DNA of 64,000 nucleotides from Laedolimicola sp934402125 (lineage in GTDB: Bacteria > Bacillota > Clostridia > Lachnospirales > Lachnospiraceae): the NCBI RefSeq assembly GCF_052065835.1, contig NZ_JBQHTG010000001.1, positions 62,001 to 126,000 on the forward strand, in the 5' to 3' direction. Shown here piece after piece: positions 42,276 through 51,964 of the stretch. Numbering within the stretch: the stretch's first letter is position 1; every line of letters begins with the position of its first letter. The position numbers were made by a program, and so were the translations under genes. The notes below the pieces were generated by a model. The model did no database searches. It had not been told where the DNA came from and worked only from the letters and a program-made list of their open reading frames with translations.

Positions 42276-44327
42276 ATGGCAAATACACATGGAAGCCTTT
42301 CCATTAACAGTGAAAATATTTTCCCGATTATCAAAAAGTGGCTCTATTCCGACCACGATATCTTTTTCCGCGAGCTGATTTCCAACGGCTGCGACGCTAT
42401 CACGAAGCTCAAAAAGCTTTCCTTGATTGGCGAATACACCTATCCGGAGGGACATAAGGACAGCGTCCGCGTGGTGGTTAACCCGGAGGAGAAAACACTG
42501 AAATTCATCGATACCGGACTGGGCATGACGGCAGACGAGGTCGAAGAATACATCAACCAGATCGCCTTTTCCGGCGCGGCTGATTTCCTGGAGAAATACA
42601 AGGACAAGGCCAACGACGATCAGATCATCGGTCATTTCGGACTGGGCTTTTACTCTGCCTTCATGGTAGCGGACGAGGTTCATATCGATACCCTTTCCTA
42701 TCAGGAGGGCGCAAAGCCGGTTCACTGGGAATGTGACGGCGGCACCGAGTACGATATGTCCGAAGGAACCCGCACAGAGATCGGTACAGAGATTACCCTG
42801 TTCCTCAATGAGGACTGCCTGGAGTTCGCCAATGAATACCGCGCCCGGGAGGTTATCAGTAAGTACTGCTCCTTCATGCCTGTAGAGATTTTCCTGGAGA
42901 AGGCAAATGCGGAACAGGAATACGAAACCATCGACGAGTCCGAGTTACGCGAAGACGACGTGGTGGTAGAGCATATCCATGAGGACGCCAAGACGGAGGA
43001 GATCGAAAAAGAGGACGGCACCAAGGAGACCAAAGAGGTATCCCCGGCCCGGGATCGGGTCAAGATCAACAAGCGTCCCGTTTCCTTAAGCGATATCCAC
43101 CCGCTGTGGACCAAGCACCCCAATGAGTGCTCTGACGAGGAATACAAGGCCTTTTACCGCAAGGTGTTCCAGGATTATAAGGAGCCTCTGTTCTGGATTC
43201 ACCTGAACATGGATTATCCCTTTAACCTGAAGGGTATCCTGTACTTCCCGAAGATCAATACGGAGTATGATTCCATCGAGGGAACCATCAAGCTGTACAA
43301 CAACCAGGTATTTATCGCAGATAATATCAAGGAAGTCATTCCGGAATTCCTGATGCTCTTAAAGGGCGTCATCGACTGCCCGGATCTGCCGCTGAACGTA
43401 TCCCGAAGCGCCCTGCAGAACGACGGCTTTGTAAAGAAGATTTCCGATTACATCTCCAAGAAGGTAGCAGACAAGCTCACCGGTATGTGCAAGACCGATC
43501 GGGAAACCTACGAGAAATACTGGGACGACATCAGCCCGTTTATCAAATTCGGCTGCCTGAAGGATGAGAAATTCTGTGACAAGATGAGCGATTATATCCT
43601 GTTCAAGGATCTGGACGGCAGGTATCAGACTCTGAAGGATCTGGTTCCGGAGGAGGAAGCCGCTGATGTGGACGTGGTGGAAAACCCGGACGACAAGCAG
43701 GCGGATACTGAGGAGAAGGAGCCGGAAAAGACGACCATCTTCTATGTAACCGACGAGGTACAGCAGAGCCAGTATATCAATCTCTTCCGCGAGGAAGGCA
43801 AGAACGCCGTCATCCTGAAGCACAACATCGACGCTCCCTTCATTTCCCATCTGGAAATGAAGAATGACAAGATCAAGTTCCAGCGGATCGACGCGGACCT
43901 GACCGAAGACTTTGTAGAGGCTACAGACGAGGCAGAGCTGAAGGAGTCCACCGATTCCCTGACTGAAATCTTCCGAAAGGCTCTCGGCAATGACAAGCTG
44001 GACGTGAAGGTAGAGAAGATGAAGAATGAGAATATCTCCTCCATGATTACCCTCTCCGAGGAAAGCCGCAGAATGCAGGATATGATGAAGATGTACAGCA
44101 TGAACGGCATGGATCTGGGTATGTTCGGCGGTGGAGAAACTCTGGTCCTGAACGCCAACAACAAGCTGGTTCAGTACATTCTGGAGCACAAGGACGGCGA
44201 ACATGTGAATCTGTTCTGCGAGCAGCTTTACGATCTGGCTATGATCAGCCACCAGCCGCTGGCGCCGGAGAAGATGACCAAGTTCATCAGCAGAAGTAAT
44301 GAGATTATGATGCTGCTGGCAAAATAA
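42276..44327 (+). CDS. htpG: Hsp90-family molecular chaperone HtpG
   Basis: A 683-residue Hsp90. The N-terminal GHKL ATP site shows FFRELISNGCDAITK, FIDTGLGMT and GHFGLGFYSAF. An acidic/basic linker (about 220-255, EEIEKEDGTKETKE) and a second acidic insert (about 465-490) make it longer than E. coli HtpG (624 residues). The middle domain carries NVSRSALQND, with the Arg that completes the ATP site. It ends without an MEEVD tail, as in bacteria. AAAGGAG precedes the start. Confidence 0.96.
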   Translation: MANTHGSLSINSENIFPIIKKWLYSDHDIFFRELISNGCDAITKLKKLSLIGEYTYPEGHKDSVRVVVNPEEKTLKFIDTGLGMTADEVEEYINQIAFSGAADFLEKYKDKANDDQIIGHFGLGFYSAFMVADEVHIDTLSYQEGAKPVHWECDGGTEYDMSEGTRTEIGTEITLFLNEDCLEFANEYRAREVISKYCSFMPVEIFLEKANAEQEYETIDESELREDDVVVEHIHEDAKTEEIEKEDGTKETKEVSPARDRVKINKRPVSLSDIHPLWTKHPNECSDEEYKAFYRKVFQDYKEPLFWIHLNMDYPFNLKGILYFPKINTEYDSIEGTIKLYNNQVFIADNIKEVIPEFLMLLKGVIDCPDLPLNVSRSALQNDGFVKKISDYISKKVADKLTGMCKTDRETYEKYWDDISPFIKFGCLKDEKFCDKMSDYILFKDLDGRYQTLKDLVPEEEAADVDVVENPDDKQADTEEKEPEKTTIFYVTDEVQQSQYINLFREEGKNAVILKHNIDAPFISHLEMKNDKIKFQRIDADLTEDFVEATDEAELKESTDSLTEIFRKALGNDKLDVKVEKMKNENISSMITLSEESRRMQDMMKMYSMNGMDLGMFGGGETLVLNANNKLVQYILEHKDGEHVNLFCEQLYDLAMISHQPLAPEKMTKFISRSNEIMMLLAK

Positions 44328-44354
44328 AGTAACCATCGGAATTTCCTGTTCCAT

Positions 44355-44388
44355 AAAGAAGAGCCTCCCGCGGGAGACTCTTCTTTTC
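44355..44388. terminator. bidirectional terminator between htpG and the FGGY kinase
   Basis: AAAGAAGAG-C-CTCCCG faces CGGGAG-A-CTCTTCTTT, followed by T on the plus strand and preceded by A, so it can act for both convergent genes. Confidence 0.75.
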
Positions 44389-44408
44389 ATTCTATATTTT
44401 CCTTTTAT

Positions 44409-45896
44409 TTACAGTTTCGCAAATTTCTCATACAGCGGAACCAGGCAGTGATATGCCTCATCAAAGACCGGCTTCAGCTCCTCGTAAACTTTCTGGTTTT
44501 CTTTCTTCGGTTCTACGTGCTTCTCGAATTTCAGGAAACGCTTGATCTCATCGAAGCTGTCGAAGACGCCCACGCCGACGCCTGCGATAACTGCCGCGCC
44601 GATGGAAGTGGCCGCTTCCACGCAGTCCGGCATATCAAATTTCACGTTCAGCACATCTGCCAGGATCTGGGTTACCACCTCGCCCTTGGCTCCGCCTCCG
44701 GTCAGGTTCATCTGCTCAATCTTCACCTGCTTCCGATAGGCCTTCAGAATCAGCTCCATGTTCATGGCGATTCCCTCAATCACCGCGCGCACATAATCCT
44801 TCTTTTCATGCTCCGGCTTGATTCCCAGAAATGCCGCGCTGGTGTCCGGATTCCAACGGGGGCTCCGCTCACCCAGCATATAAGGCAGGAAAATCAGATT
44901 CTGCGCGCCCGCCGGGGATTTCTCGATGAGCTTGTTCATCTCGTCGTAGGGCATATCGTCGCAGAGAGCCCGCCGTATATACGCATAGGAGCTGCCTGCC
45001 GCCTGCATGGTTCCGCAGGGCATGTATTTGCCCGGGATTACATGGGCAAAGCAGAATACAGTCTTATCCGGGTCAATAAAGGGCTCTGTGGTGGTTCCGC
45101 CGATCCATGCGGAGGTTCCGTAGGTCAGGTAAAACTCTCCGTCCTTAATGCAGGCTGCGCCCACTGCGGACACCGGGCCATCGCCGCCGCCACAGACCAC
45201 CGGAGTACCTGCGGGAAGCCCGATTTCACCGGCTACCCTGTCCTGAATATAGCCTGCCACATCAATGGAACGCTTTAAGGTCGGCAGCTTCTCCTTGTCA
45301 ATGCCTGCCGCATTTAAAATCTCATCTGACCACTCCAGCTTCCGAAGATCCAGCGCCTGGGTGCCGGACGCGTCGGAATAATCGGTCACAAACTCACCTG
45401 TCGCTCTCTGGATAATATAATCCTTGGCCTGCAGCATTTTATAGGTCTTCTCATAGACCTCCGGCTCATTGGCTTTCAGCCACATGAGCTTCTCAATGCT
45501 ATAGCTGGCCGCTACCCGGTGTCCGGTAATCTGATAAATCCGGTCGGCGCCGATGGCGTCCTCCAGCTGCTTCGCCTCTTTGACCGCGCGCATATCCGCC
45601 CAGATCATAGAATCCCTGAGGGGTCTTCCGTTCTTATCTACCGGCAGACAGCCCTGCATCTGGGCACTGAAGGACATAGCCGCTACCCGGCTTGCGTCCT
45701 CCCCGTCCAATACGGCCTTTGTGGCCTCGCAGACTGCGTCCCACCAGTTTTCCGGATCCTGCTCCGCGTAATTACCGTGAAAGAAATGCACATCATAGGA
45801 TGCGGTGTAGCTTCGAACCTGCCGTCCCTCTGTGGTAAAGAGCGTCGCCTTATCCCCCGAGGTTCCCAAATCATGTGCAATCAGAAACTGTTCCAT
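44409..45896 (-). CDS. FGGY-family carbohydrate kinase (xylulokinase-like)
   Basis: A 495-residue sugar kinase. It begins IAHDLGTSGDKATLFT (phosphate-1 motif), has SFSAQMQGCLPVD and MIWADMRAVKEA near the sugar site, the catalytic Asp in CGGGDGPVSAVGA, and LTGGGAKGEVVTQILADVLN in the C-terminal domain. The pattern is closest to xylulokinase; other pentuloses are possible. No isomerase or transporter gene adjoins. AGGAGGAG lies before the start. Confidence 0.87.
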   Translation of the reverse strand: MEQFLIAHDLGTSGDKATLFTTEGRQVRSYTASYDVHFFHGNYAEQDPENWWDAVCEATKAVLDGEDASRVAAMSFSAQMQGCLPVDKNGRPLRDSMIWADMRAVKEAKQLEDAIGADRIYQITGHRVAASYSIEKLMWLKANEPEVYEKTYKMLQAKDYIIQRATGEFVTDYSDASGTQALDLRKLEWSDEILNAAGIDKEKLPTLKRSIDVAGYIQDRVAGEIGLPAGTPVVCGGGDGPVSAVGAACIKDGEFYLTYGTSAWIGGTTTEPFIDPDKTVFCFAHVIPGKYMPCGTMQAAGSSYAYIRRALCDDMPYDEMNKLIEKSPAGAQNLIFLPYMLGERSPRWNPDTSAAFLGIKPEHEKKDYVRAVIEGIAMNMELILKAYRKQVKIEQMNLTGGGAKGEVVTQILADVLNVKFDMPDCVEAATSIGAAVIAGVGVGVFDSFDEIKRFLKFEKHVEPKKENQKVYEELKPVFDEAYHCLVPLYEKFAKL

Positions 45897-45952
45897 TTTA
45901 TCTTCTCCTCCTTGTAGTTATAATATTTCCCAATACTTTCTTGCCGGTTTCT

Positions 45953-45982
45953 ATTATACTCCCGGGAAGGGGAATCTGTAAA
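45953..45982 (-). promoter_or_regulatory. promoter of the FGGY kinase gene
   Basis: On the minus strand TTTACA (complement of 45977-45982), 18-base spacer, TATAAT (45953-45958). Confidence 0.65.
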
Positions 45983-46009
45983 CCTCCTGCAACGACCGTT
46001 CTGTTTTTA

Positions 46010-46038
46010 TTGACAACTTTTCGTCACTGTACTATGCT
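46010..46038 (+). promoter_or_regulatory. promoter of the second ABC exporter pair
   Basis: TTGACA (46010-46015), 17-base spacer, TATGCT (46033-46038), 39 bases before the first ATG used. Confidence 0.6.
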
Positions 46039-46077
46039 TTTTTTAGTATGTTTTTCACAAAAGAAAGGGTTTCTTTT

Positions 46078-47778
46078 ATGGCAAATAACAAGTTCCGCTC
46101 CGACCGTGTGCTGTCCTATTTTCAGGCAGAATGGAAGGTTCTGCTGGCTGTCACAGTGTCGGGACTCATCTATAATCTGGGCCTGCTGGCCGGTCCCTGG
46201 TTCGAGGGGAAAATGGCGGCCTGCCTCATCGACATTTTAAATGGGAAGAAGTTCTTTTCGGATATGCTGACCCTAGTGCTGGCCTATGTGCTCGCCATCG
46301 GCGTAGTGCAGAGTTCTCGCTATATCAAGCGCTTCTACGTGCGCCGTTTCGCCAACAACGTAAACCGGCGGATGAAGCATACCCTCTACGGCAGCCTGGT
46401 GCAGAAAAGCCGCCGGGCCCTGTCTGAAGAGGGGGCCGGAACTATGATGACCAAGGCCATTCTGGACGTGGACGACTGCGCCGAGGGCATACGGAAGTTC
46501 ACCACGGAACTCTTTGATACGGGCGTGGCCCTGCTGGCTTACGCTGGCATGCTGCTCTTCTACGACTGGCGGCTGGCCCTAATCAGTATGATTTTCCCGC
46601 CGGTCTCCTATGTGATTGCGGAGAAAATGAAGGTCATCGTGCAGCGGACCGGCGCGGCCTATAAGGAGCAGTCCGGGGCTTTAAGCGCCGCCACCCTCGA
46701 TCGCGCTGCCAACGCGGTCACCTATCGGGTCTTCGGCTGCGAGCCGGAACGTATGGCCGCTTACGAGGAAAATCTTTCCGCCTACGAGCGCTCCGCCGTC
46801 CGGGCCAATATCTGGAGCGCCTCCCTGCCGCCCATTTACCGGATTATCTCCATGGCAGCATTGGTCTTCATCCTGTATTTCGGCGGGCGCAATGTGCTGG
46901 GCCAGGGCTGGACGGCCTGGGATATCGCGGCCTTCACTACCTTTATCTCCTGCTTTACCAGGCTTGCGGTGAAGTCCTCCAGCGCGGCCAAGCTCTTCAA
47001 CGCGGTGCATAAGGCGCAGGTGTCCTGGAAGCGCATAAGGCCCCTGATGTACGCGCCGGAGACGCCCGACACACCGGAGACAGGCGTGCCTGCAGTCCTT
47101 ACGGTACAGGGGCTTGGCTTCGCCTACCCGGGAAATGAAACGCTGTTTTCCGATGTCTCATTTGCCGCAAGGCCCGGTCAGATCATCGGCGTCACCGGCC
47201 CGGTGGCCTGCGGAAAATCCTCCCTCGGCAAAGCCTTTCTCTGCGAATATCCCTACCGGGGCAGCATCCGCCTGGGAAATAAAGAGCTTGCGGAAATGGA
47301 CGAACGCACCCGGCTTGGGGAAATCGGATATCTGGGGCACGACCCGGAGCTTTTTAACGATACCATCGAACATAATATCCTGATGGGAGAGGAAGGCGAC
47401 GCCTGGGAATACCTGCGTCTGGTCTGCCTGGATGAGGAAATCCGCAAGATGCCGGATGGCATAGAGACTCTTGTGGGAAATGGCGGCGTAAGACTCTCCG
47501 GCGGCCAGGCACAGCGGCTGGCGCTTGCACGGACGCTCTGCCATAAGAAGCCCGTTCTTATTCTGGACGACCCGTTTTCCGCGCTGGATCGGAATACAGA
47601 GCGGCAGATTTTCGAAAATCTGAGAGCTTACACGACAGACGCGGTGGTGATTCTGATTTCCCATCGACTGTATCTGTTTTCAGAGCTGGAACAGGTTATC
47701 TGGCTGAATGAAGGGCGCGCGGTTGTGAAAACTCACAAAGAACCACCCATAAAAAATAAGCAAGGACAGGAGGTATAA
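46078..47778 (+). CDS. ABC exporter half-transporter, degenerate-site subunit
   Basis: A 566-residue half-transporter with six membrane helices and an ATPase. Walker A is GPVACGKSSLGK, the signature LSGGQAQRLALARTL is canonical, but Walker B ends LILDDPFSALD, Asp replacing the catalytic Glu. It pairs with the next gene, five bases away. The start at 46078 was preferred because GAAAGGG precedes it; another ATG lies ten codons upstream. Substrate unknown. The pair is distinct in sequence from the exporter at 29-33 kb. Confidence 0.9.
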   Translation: MANNKFRSDRVLSYFQAEWKVLLAVTVSGLIYNLGLLAGPWFEGKMAACLIDILNGKKFFSDMLTLVLAYVLAIGVVQSSRYIKRFYVRRFANNVNRRMKHTLYGSLVQKSRRALSEEGAGTMMTKAILDVDDCAEGIRKFTTELFDTGVALLAYAGMLLFYDWRLALISMIFPPVSYVIAEKMKVIVQRTGAAYKEQSGALSAATLDRAANAVTYRVFGCEPERMAAYEENLSAYERSAVRANIWSASLPPIYRIISMAALVFILYFGGRNVLGQGWTAWDIAAFTTFISCFTRLAVKSSSAAKLFNAVHKAQVSWKRIRPLMYAPETPDTPETGVPAVLTVQGLGFAYPGNETLFSDVSFAARPGQIIGVTGPVACGKSSLGKAFLCEYPYRGSIRLGNKELAEMDERTRLGEIGYLGHDPELFNDTIEHNILMGEEGDAWEYLRLVCLDEEIRKMPDGIETLVGNGGVRLSGGQAQRLALARTLCHKKPVLILDDPFSALDRNTERQIFENLRAYTTDAVVILISHRLYLFSELEQVIWLNEGRAVVKTHKEPPIKNKQGQEV

Positions 47779-47782
47779 CATC

Positions 47783-49513
47783 ATGCGGCACGCAAAGAAA
47801 CATAACGAAACACCCTCTGTCCGCCAGATCATTCTCTCCACCCTGGCGCAGCACCGGTTCCTTGTCTCCGGCATCCTGCTCTCGGTCTGCGGGGCCATCC
47901 TGACTGCTCTGGTGCCGCCGCTGGTGCTGGGACATATCATCGATACGCTGACCCTTAGAACCATGCCCTCCCTGCTTCTGATTCTGCTCTATTTCGCCAT
48001 GCTGGCCCTGACCGGGATCCTGGAATCTGTCCGTGAGGGTCTGCTGACGGTCTGCGGACAGCAGATTACCCACGCCCTTCGAAGCCGTCTGATGGCTAAA
48101 TTCGTGCGGCTTTCCGTGGAAGAGCTAAACCTTCAGGAGCCGGGTGCTGTGGTGTCCCGCTTCGTAGGCGATGTGGACACGGTGGAAAATCTCTTCACCT
48201 CCGGCATCATCAGCATCTTCGCGGACACCTGCAAGATCTTAAGTATTCTGACGGTTATCTGGTTCCGGAACAAGGGCCTGGCGCTGATTTTCCTGCTCCT
48301 GCTGCCCCTGCTGTTCGCCTTTACCCGCCATGTGCAAAAAAATATGCTGACCGCCCAGATCGAGAACCGCAAGGCCGTCAGCCGCGCCTCCGCCCACGTG
48401 CCGGAGACCCTGCACAATATCCGCACTATCCACGTGCTCGGCAAGGAGCGCTACATGGAGCAGCAATATGACTGCTACATCGGCGACAGCTACCGGGCCA
48501 TGGAGCGGACCAATTTCTACGACGCCATCTACTCCCCGGTCATCCTGATTCTAAACGCCATCGTGGCAGCGCTGGTCATGCTTTTATCCGCTTCGGGCAA
48601 TCCCCGGGTGCTGACACTCTTTGGTATGTCCGCCGGTACCGCTGTGGCCGTCATGAACTATATTTCCCAGATCTTCTCTCCGGTGGAGAGTCTGGGAATG
48701 GAGATTCAGACTATTCAGTCGGCGGTGGCGGGTCTTCACCGGATTCAGGAGTTTTTCGGGCTGCCGGATAAAGAGCCGGTCGAGGCAAATGCTTCCGTTT
48801 CTGCAGCTTCTGCGAAGCCTGAAACGACAAATTCCCACGCTGACATACAGGCTTTCCCGGACGCGCCCTTCGTCGAATTTCGCGACGTCACCTTCTCCTA
48901 CGACGGGAACAAGCCCATCCTGAGCCACCTGAACCTGACTGTGGAGACCGGCGACCAGCTGACGCTTCTCGGCCGCACCGGAGCCGGAAAAAGTACCCTG
49001 TTCAAGCTGCTTCTGGGACTCTATCAGCCGGATTCCGGGCAGGTCCGGATCCACGGCGTTCCGGCTGCCTCTATCCCGGAGGCCGCCCGCCGAAAGCTTT
49101 TTGGCTACGTGGAACAGTCCTTCCATATGGTTCCCGGAACGGTCCGGGATCAGATTACCCTGTTTGATCCGGCTATCTCAGACGAAGCCGTTCAGAAGGC
49201 CGCATGCCTCACCGGCCTTGCCGACGCCATTTCGCATCTGGCGCAGGGCTACGACACCCCCTGCACACCGGAGCTCTTCTCCCAGGGCCAGTGGCAGCTT
49301 CTCTCCATCGCCCGGGCGGCGGTCTCGGATCCGGAGCTTCTGCTCCTGGACGAAATCACCGCCAATCTGGACGCGGAAACTGAGCAGCATGTGCTTCACG
49401 CCCTGCGCCGCGTCTCCGAGAACCGCACCGTGCTTTCCATCTCGCACCGAACCTCGGCAGAGTTTGGCAGAACCTTTACTCTTCACGGTAACGCAGATAT
49501 TCCGGAAGCTTAA
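47783..49513 (+). CDS. ABC exporter half-transporter, catalytic-Glu subunit
   Basis: A 576-residue partner. Walker A GRTGAGKSTLFK and Walker B LLLLDEITANLD (catalytic Glu) are intact, while the signature is changed to FSQGQWQLLSIARAA. Combined with the first subunit this gives one competent ATP site (this Walker A/B with the partner's LSGGQ) and one degenerate site. A low-complexity Ala/Ser-rich linker (about 335-360) joins membrane and ATPase parts. AGGAGG precedes the ATG. Confidence 0.9.
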   Translation: MRHAKKHNETPSVRQIILSTLAQHRFLVSGILLSVCGAILTALVPPLVLGHIIDTLTLRTMPSLLLILLYFAMLALTGILESVREGLLTVCGQQITHALRSRLMAKFVRLSVEELNLQEPGAVVSRFVGDVDTVENLFTSGIISIFADTCKILSILTVIWFRNKGLALIFLLLLPLLFAFTRHVQKNMLTAQIENRKAVSRASAHVPETLHNIRTIHVLGKERYMEQQYDCYIGDSYRAMERTNFYDAIYSPVILILNAIVAALVMLLSASGNPRVLTLFGMSAGTAVAVMNYISQIFSPVESLGMEIQTIQSAVAGLHRIQEFFGLPDKEPVEANASVSAASAKPETTNSHADIQAFPDAPFVEFRDVTFSYDGNKPILSHLNLTVETGDQLTLLGRTGAGKSTLFKLLLGLYQPDSGQVRIHGVPAASIPEAARRKLFGYVEQSFHMVPGTVRDQITLFDPAISDEAVQKAACLTGLADAISHLAQGYDTPCTPELFSQGQWQLLSIARAAVSDPELLLLDEITANLDAETEQHVLHALRRVSENRTVLSISHRTSAEFGRTFTLHGNADIPEA

Positions 49514-49563
49514 GGGTTCACAGCCTGCACTCGTTTTTTCATACACTTTTACTCTTCTATCTT

Positions 49564-50151
49564 CTATTCTTTCAGATTGCCCTTCCGGATATGCTCCTTC
49601 AGGATCTGATCCGTCACCTGATAGAGCTTCTCCGAGCCCTGTCTGGTCTTTTGCTGTCTGCCATAGACCTGCTTTGCCGACACGCCGTGTTCTCTCCAGT
49701 CTCCGCCTCCATTGCTGTTGTTCAGCAGCAATGGCTGCAGGTTGTCCATGGCGTGGGCAAACTTGGATTCCGGCGTCTGGAATTCTTCAAATTCATCAAA
49801 CAACTGCGTCAATTTCTGCTTCTGATCCTCCGGAAGCAGAGAGAAGATCCGCTCCTTGGCTGCGTCCTCCCTGGCCTTCTGGGTTTTCAGTCCCTCTGTA
49901 TCGTAGGCATAGGTATCTCCCGCGTCAATTTCTACAATATCATGAATCAGGCACATGAGCATGACCCGGCCGATGTCCACCGGTTCATTGGCATATTCCT
50001 GCAGAAGGTATGCCATAATCGCCATATGCCAGGCATGCTCCGCGTCATTTTCATTTCTTCCGTGTCCGGACAGATGGGTCTGCCGGAAGATATTTTTTTC
50101 TTTGTCGATTTCTAAGGCGAAATCGAGCTGTTGTTTTAAGCGCTCGTCCAT
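49564..50151 (-). CDS. HD-domain hydrolase (YfbR-like nucleotidase group)
   Basis: A 195-residue cytoplasmic HD-domain protein. Metal ligands are visible: the first His in ENDAEHAWHMAIM, the HD pair in MCLIHDIVEIDAGD, and a later Asp in FAHAMDNLQPLLLN. It resembles 5'-deoxynucleotidase YfbR and related uncharacterised HD proteins; the nucleotide substrate cannot be fixed. No terminator hairpin was seen between it and the convergent ABC gene. Confidence 0.83.
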   Translation of the reverse strand: MDERLKQQLDFALEIDKEKNIFRQTHLSGHGRNENDAEHAWHMAIMAYLLQEYANEPVDIGRVMLMCLIHDIVEIDAGDTYAYDTEGLKTQKAREDAAKERIFSLLPEDQKQKLTQLFDEFEEFQTPESKFAHAMDNLQPLLLNNSNGGGDWREHGVSAKQVYGRQQKTRQGSEKLYQVTDQILKEHIRKGNLKE

Positions 50152-50164
50152 GAGTTTTTCTCCT

Positions 50165-51097
50165 TTATTTCTGTATATTCTGTAAAAACCAGCAGACTGC
50201 CGGAAGCGTCACCAGCGAACACAGGGTCGTCACAAAAACGCCGCCCATGGCGTAATCTCCCTCTGTGCCCGACGACTTCGCCATCATGACAAGGGCCGAC
50301 ATGGAGGGCATACCGGTAATCAGAGCCATGGTAAGCCTGATTTCCCCGGAGACCGAAAGTAGCCCCAGCAGCAGATAAAAGGCCACCGGAACCAGACACA
50401 TTTTTACCAGTACAATGCCGTAAAGCTCCCAATTTTTCAGATAACAGCGGATGTCAATGCAGGCGAAAAGCCCGCCCAGATAAATCATAGCCAGCGGAGT
50501 GGCTGTCGCGCCGGTCTTCTGAAACGCTGTATTCATGACATCGGGCAGGGACAGTCCCAGAAGTATCATAAGCACCGCCAGAGCAACCGCCACGGTAACC
50601 GGATTTACCATTTTTTTCAGTTGAAACGTACCTTTTCCATCGGATGAAGTAAGTTGCGCTCCCACGGTCCAGAGCACCAGTGCGTCAATCATCATATAGA
50701 TCGAGATATAGACCATTCCATTTTCCGGGAAAATGCTGGTCACAATCGGAATTCCCATAAAACCGACATTTCCAAACATGCACATGGCACGATAGACCTT
50801 TGCCCTATCTCCCTGCAGTCCCAAAAGCTTCTCTGTTCCCAGAGCAACAATGAAAATCAGCACATAGAAAATCACGGTACTATAGACAACCGGCAGAGAT
50901 TCCATCAGAATTTCCCTAGTCACGCCGTTTACGATATTGATAAAAATCATCATCGGCAATGCCAGCTTCAGCACAAACGCGGCCAGCACGCCCAGCTTAT
51001 CATGATTCCATACTTTTGTTCTGACCAGAAGGACACCCAGGAGCACGTAAATCACCATCTGCTCCATCTGGCTCATCAGTATTCCAAATGTATTCAT
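50165..51097 (-). CDS. AEC family (auxin efflux carrier-like) transporter
   Basis: A 310-residue membrane protein with ten helices in two five-helix repeats. The conserved ALPMMIFINIVNG and GNVGFMGIPIVTSIFPENG segments are family features. Bacterial AEC proteins export or import organic acids such as malate; the substrate is unknown here. The start at 51097 is favoured by GGGGG just upstream. An extended -10 promoter (TATAAT at the complement of 51129-51134) lies before it. Confidence 0.88.
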   Translation of the reverse strand: MNTFGILMSQMEQMVIYVLLGVLLVRTKVWNHDKLGVLAAFVLKLALPMMIFINIVNGVTREILMESLPVVYSTVIFYVLIFIVALGTEKLLGLQGDRAKVYRAMCMFGNVGFMGIPIVTSIFPENGMVYISIYMMIDALVLWTVGAQLTSSDGKGTFQLKKMVNPVTVAVALAVLMILLGLSLPDVMNTAFQKTGATATPLAMIYLGGLFACIDIRCYLKNWELYGIVLVKMCLVPVAFYLLLGLLSVSGEIRLTMALITGMPSMSALVMMAKSSGTEGDYAMGGVFVTTLCSLVTLPAVCWFLQNIQK

Positions 51098-51169
51098 AAA
51101 AACCCCCTGCGTTATAACACTAAGATTCATTATAACACAGAAGGTTCTCTTTGCGTAGGTATGTATCTT

Positions 51170-51877
51170 TTATTTTGCGTCTATCTTCTCAATCCGATAG
51201 GCCTGACCTATCTGGGCCGGGTAGGTCTCCCGGATATAACCGCTAAACCAGATCTCCACGGTGTCGCCGGTCTGTACCTCGTCCATCAAATTATCTGCGG
51301 AAACCACATAGTCGCCTGCGGACATTTTCTGAAAGCCGTCGGCCACAGCGATGTAGGTCACCAGAAGATTTCCCTCGTTTACTTCCTTTACCTCGGCCGT
51401 GAAATGCAGTACCTCTGCCGGGATCGACGTATCCGCAGAATCCACATTCCGGAAAATATGGGGTTCGTCGTCCCAGTACACAAGCAGGGTGTCGTCCGCG
51501 CCGAACTGGTAGCCATACCCTTTTCCGAAATTGGCTTCATCGTCTTTGGCAGGCAGCTGAGTGCTTTCCACCGAAGTGGTAATCTTTCCGTCCATATTAC
51601 CGCAGCCGACCATGCTGCTTAAGAACCCAGTATCCTGGTAAATGACGCCGTTCACCCGGACACAGGGCGCATAACCCACCGGGCGAGATTCCGTGAGTTC
51701 GGGCAGTGTGACCGCGTCACCGGAACCATCGGTGCTCTCCTCTTCAGACGCTGCGTCGGCGGTCTGTACCTGGGGCTCGGCTCCGACGGTGTCCTGAGTC
51801 TGCGCGCTTCTGGCGCAGGCTGTCAAAAATGTGGCTGCTGCGGCCGCGAGCAATAACATACGGTGTAATTTTTTCAT
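51170..51877 (-). CDS. uncharacterised lipoprotein
   Basis: A 235-residue secreted lipoprotein with signal MKKLHRMLLLAAAAATFL and lipobox LTAC. A Thr/Ser/Glu-rich linker follows (about 25-55). The folded part has an RVNGVIYQDTG strand near the start and an OB-like C-terminal region (VSADNLMDEVQTGDTVEIWFSG), as in small surface proteins of Clostridia. No enzyme motif recognised. It stands alone. Confidence 0.7.
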   Translation of the reverse strand: MKKLHRMLLLAAAAATFLTACARSAQTQDTVGAEPQVQTADAASEEESTDGSGDAVTLPELTESRPVGYAPCVRVNGVIYQDTGFLSSMVGCGNMDGKITTSVESTQLPAKDDEANFGKGYGYQFGADDTLLVYWDDEPHIFRNVDSADTSIPAEVLHFTAEVKEVNEGNLLVTYIAVADGFQKMSAGDYVVSADNLMDEVQTGDTVEIWFSGYIRETYPAQIGQAYRIEKIDAK

Positions 51878-51964
51878 AGAATAATCCTCCTTTTCTTCCC
51901 TTTACTTATATAAACGCTTCTTTTTCAGGTTTACTACAGAAAAGCAGAATTTTATCCCACAGGT

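Noticed and set aside
43359..44390. 343-codon open frame antisense to htpG
   Set aside because: Shadow; it runs through the htpG terminator.
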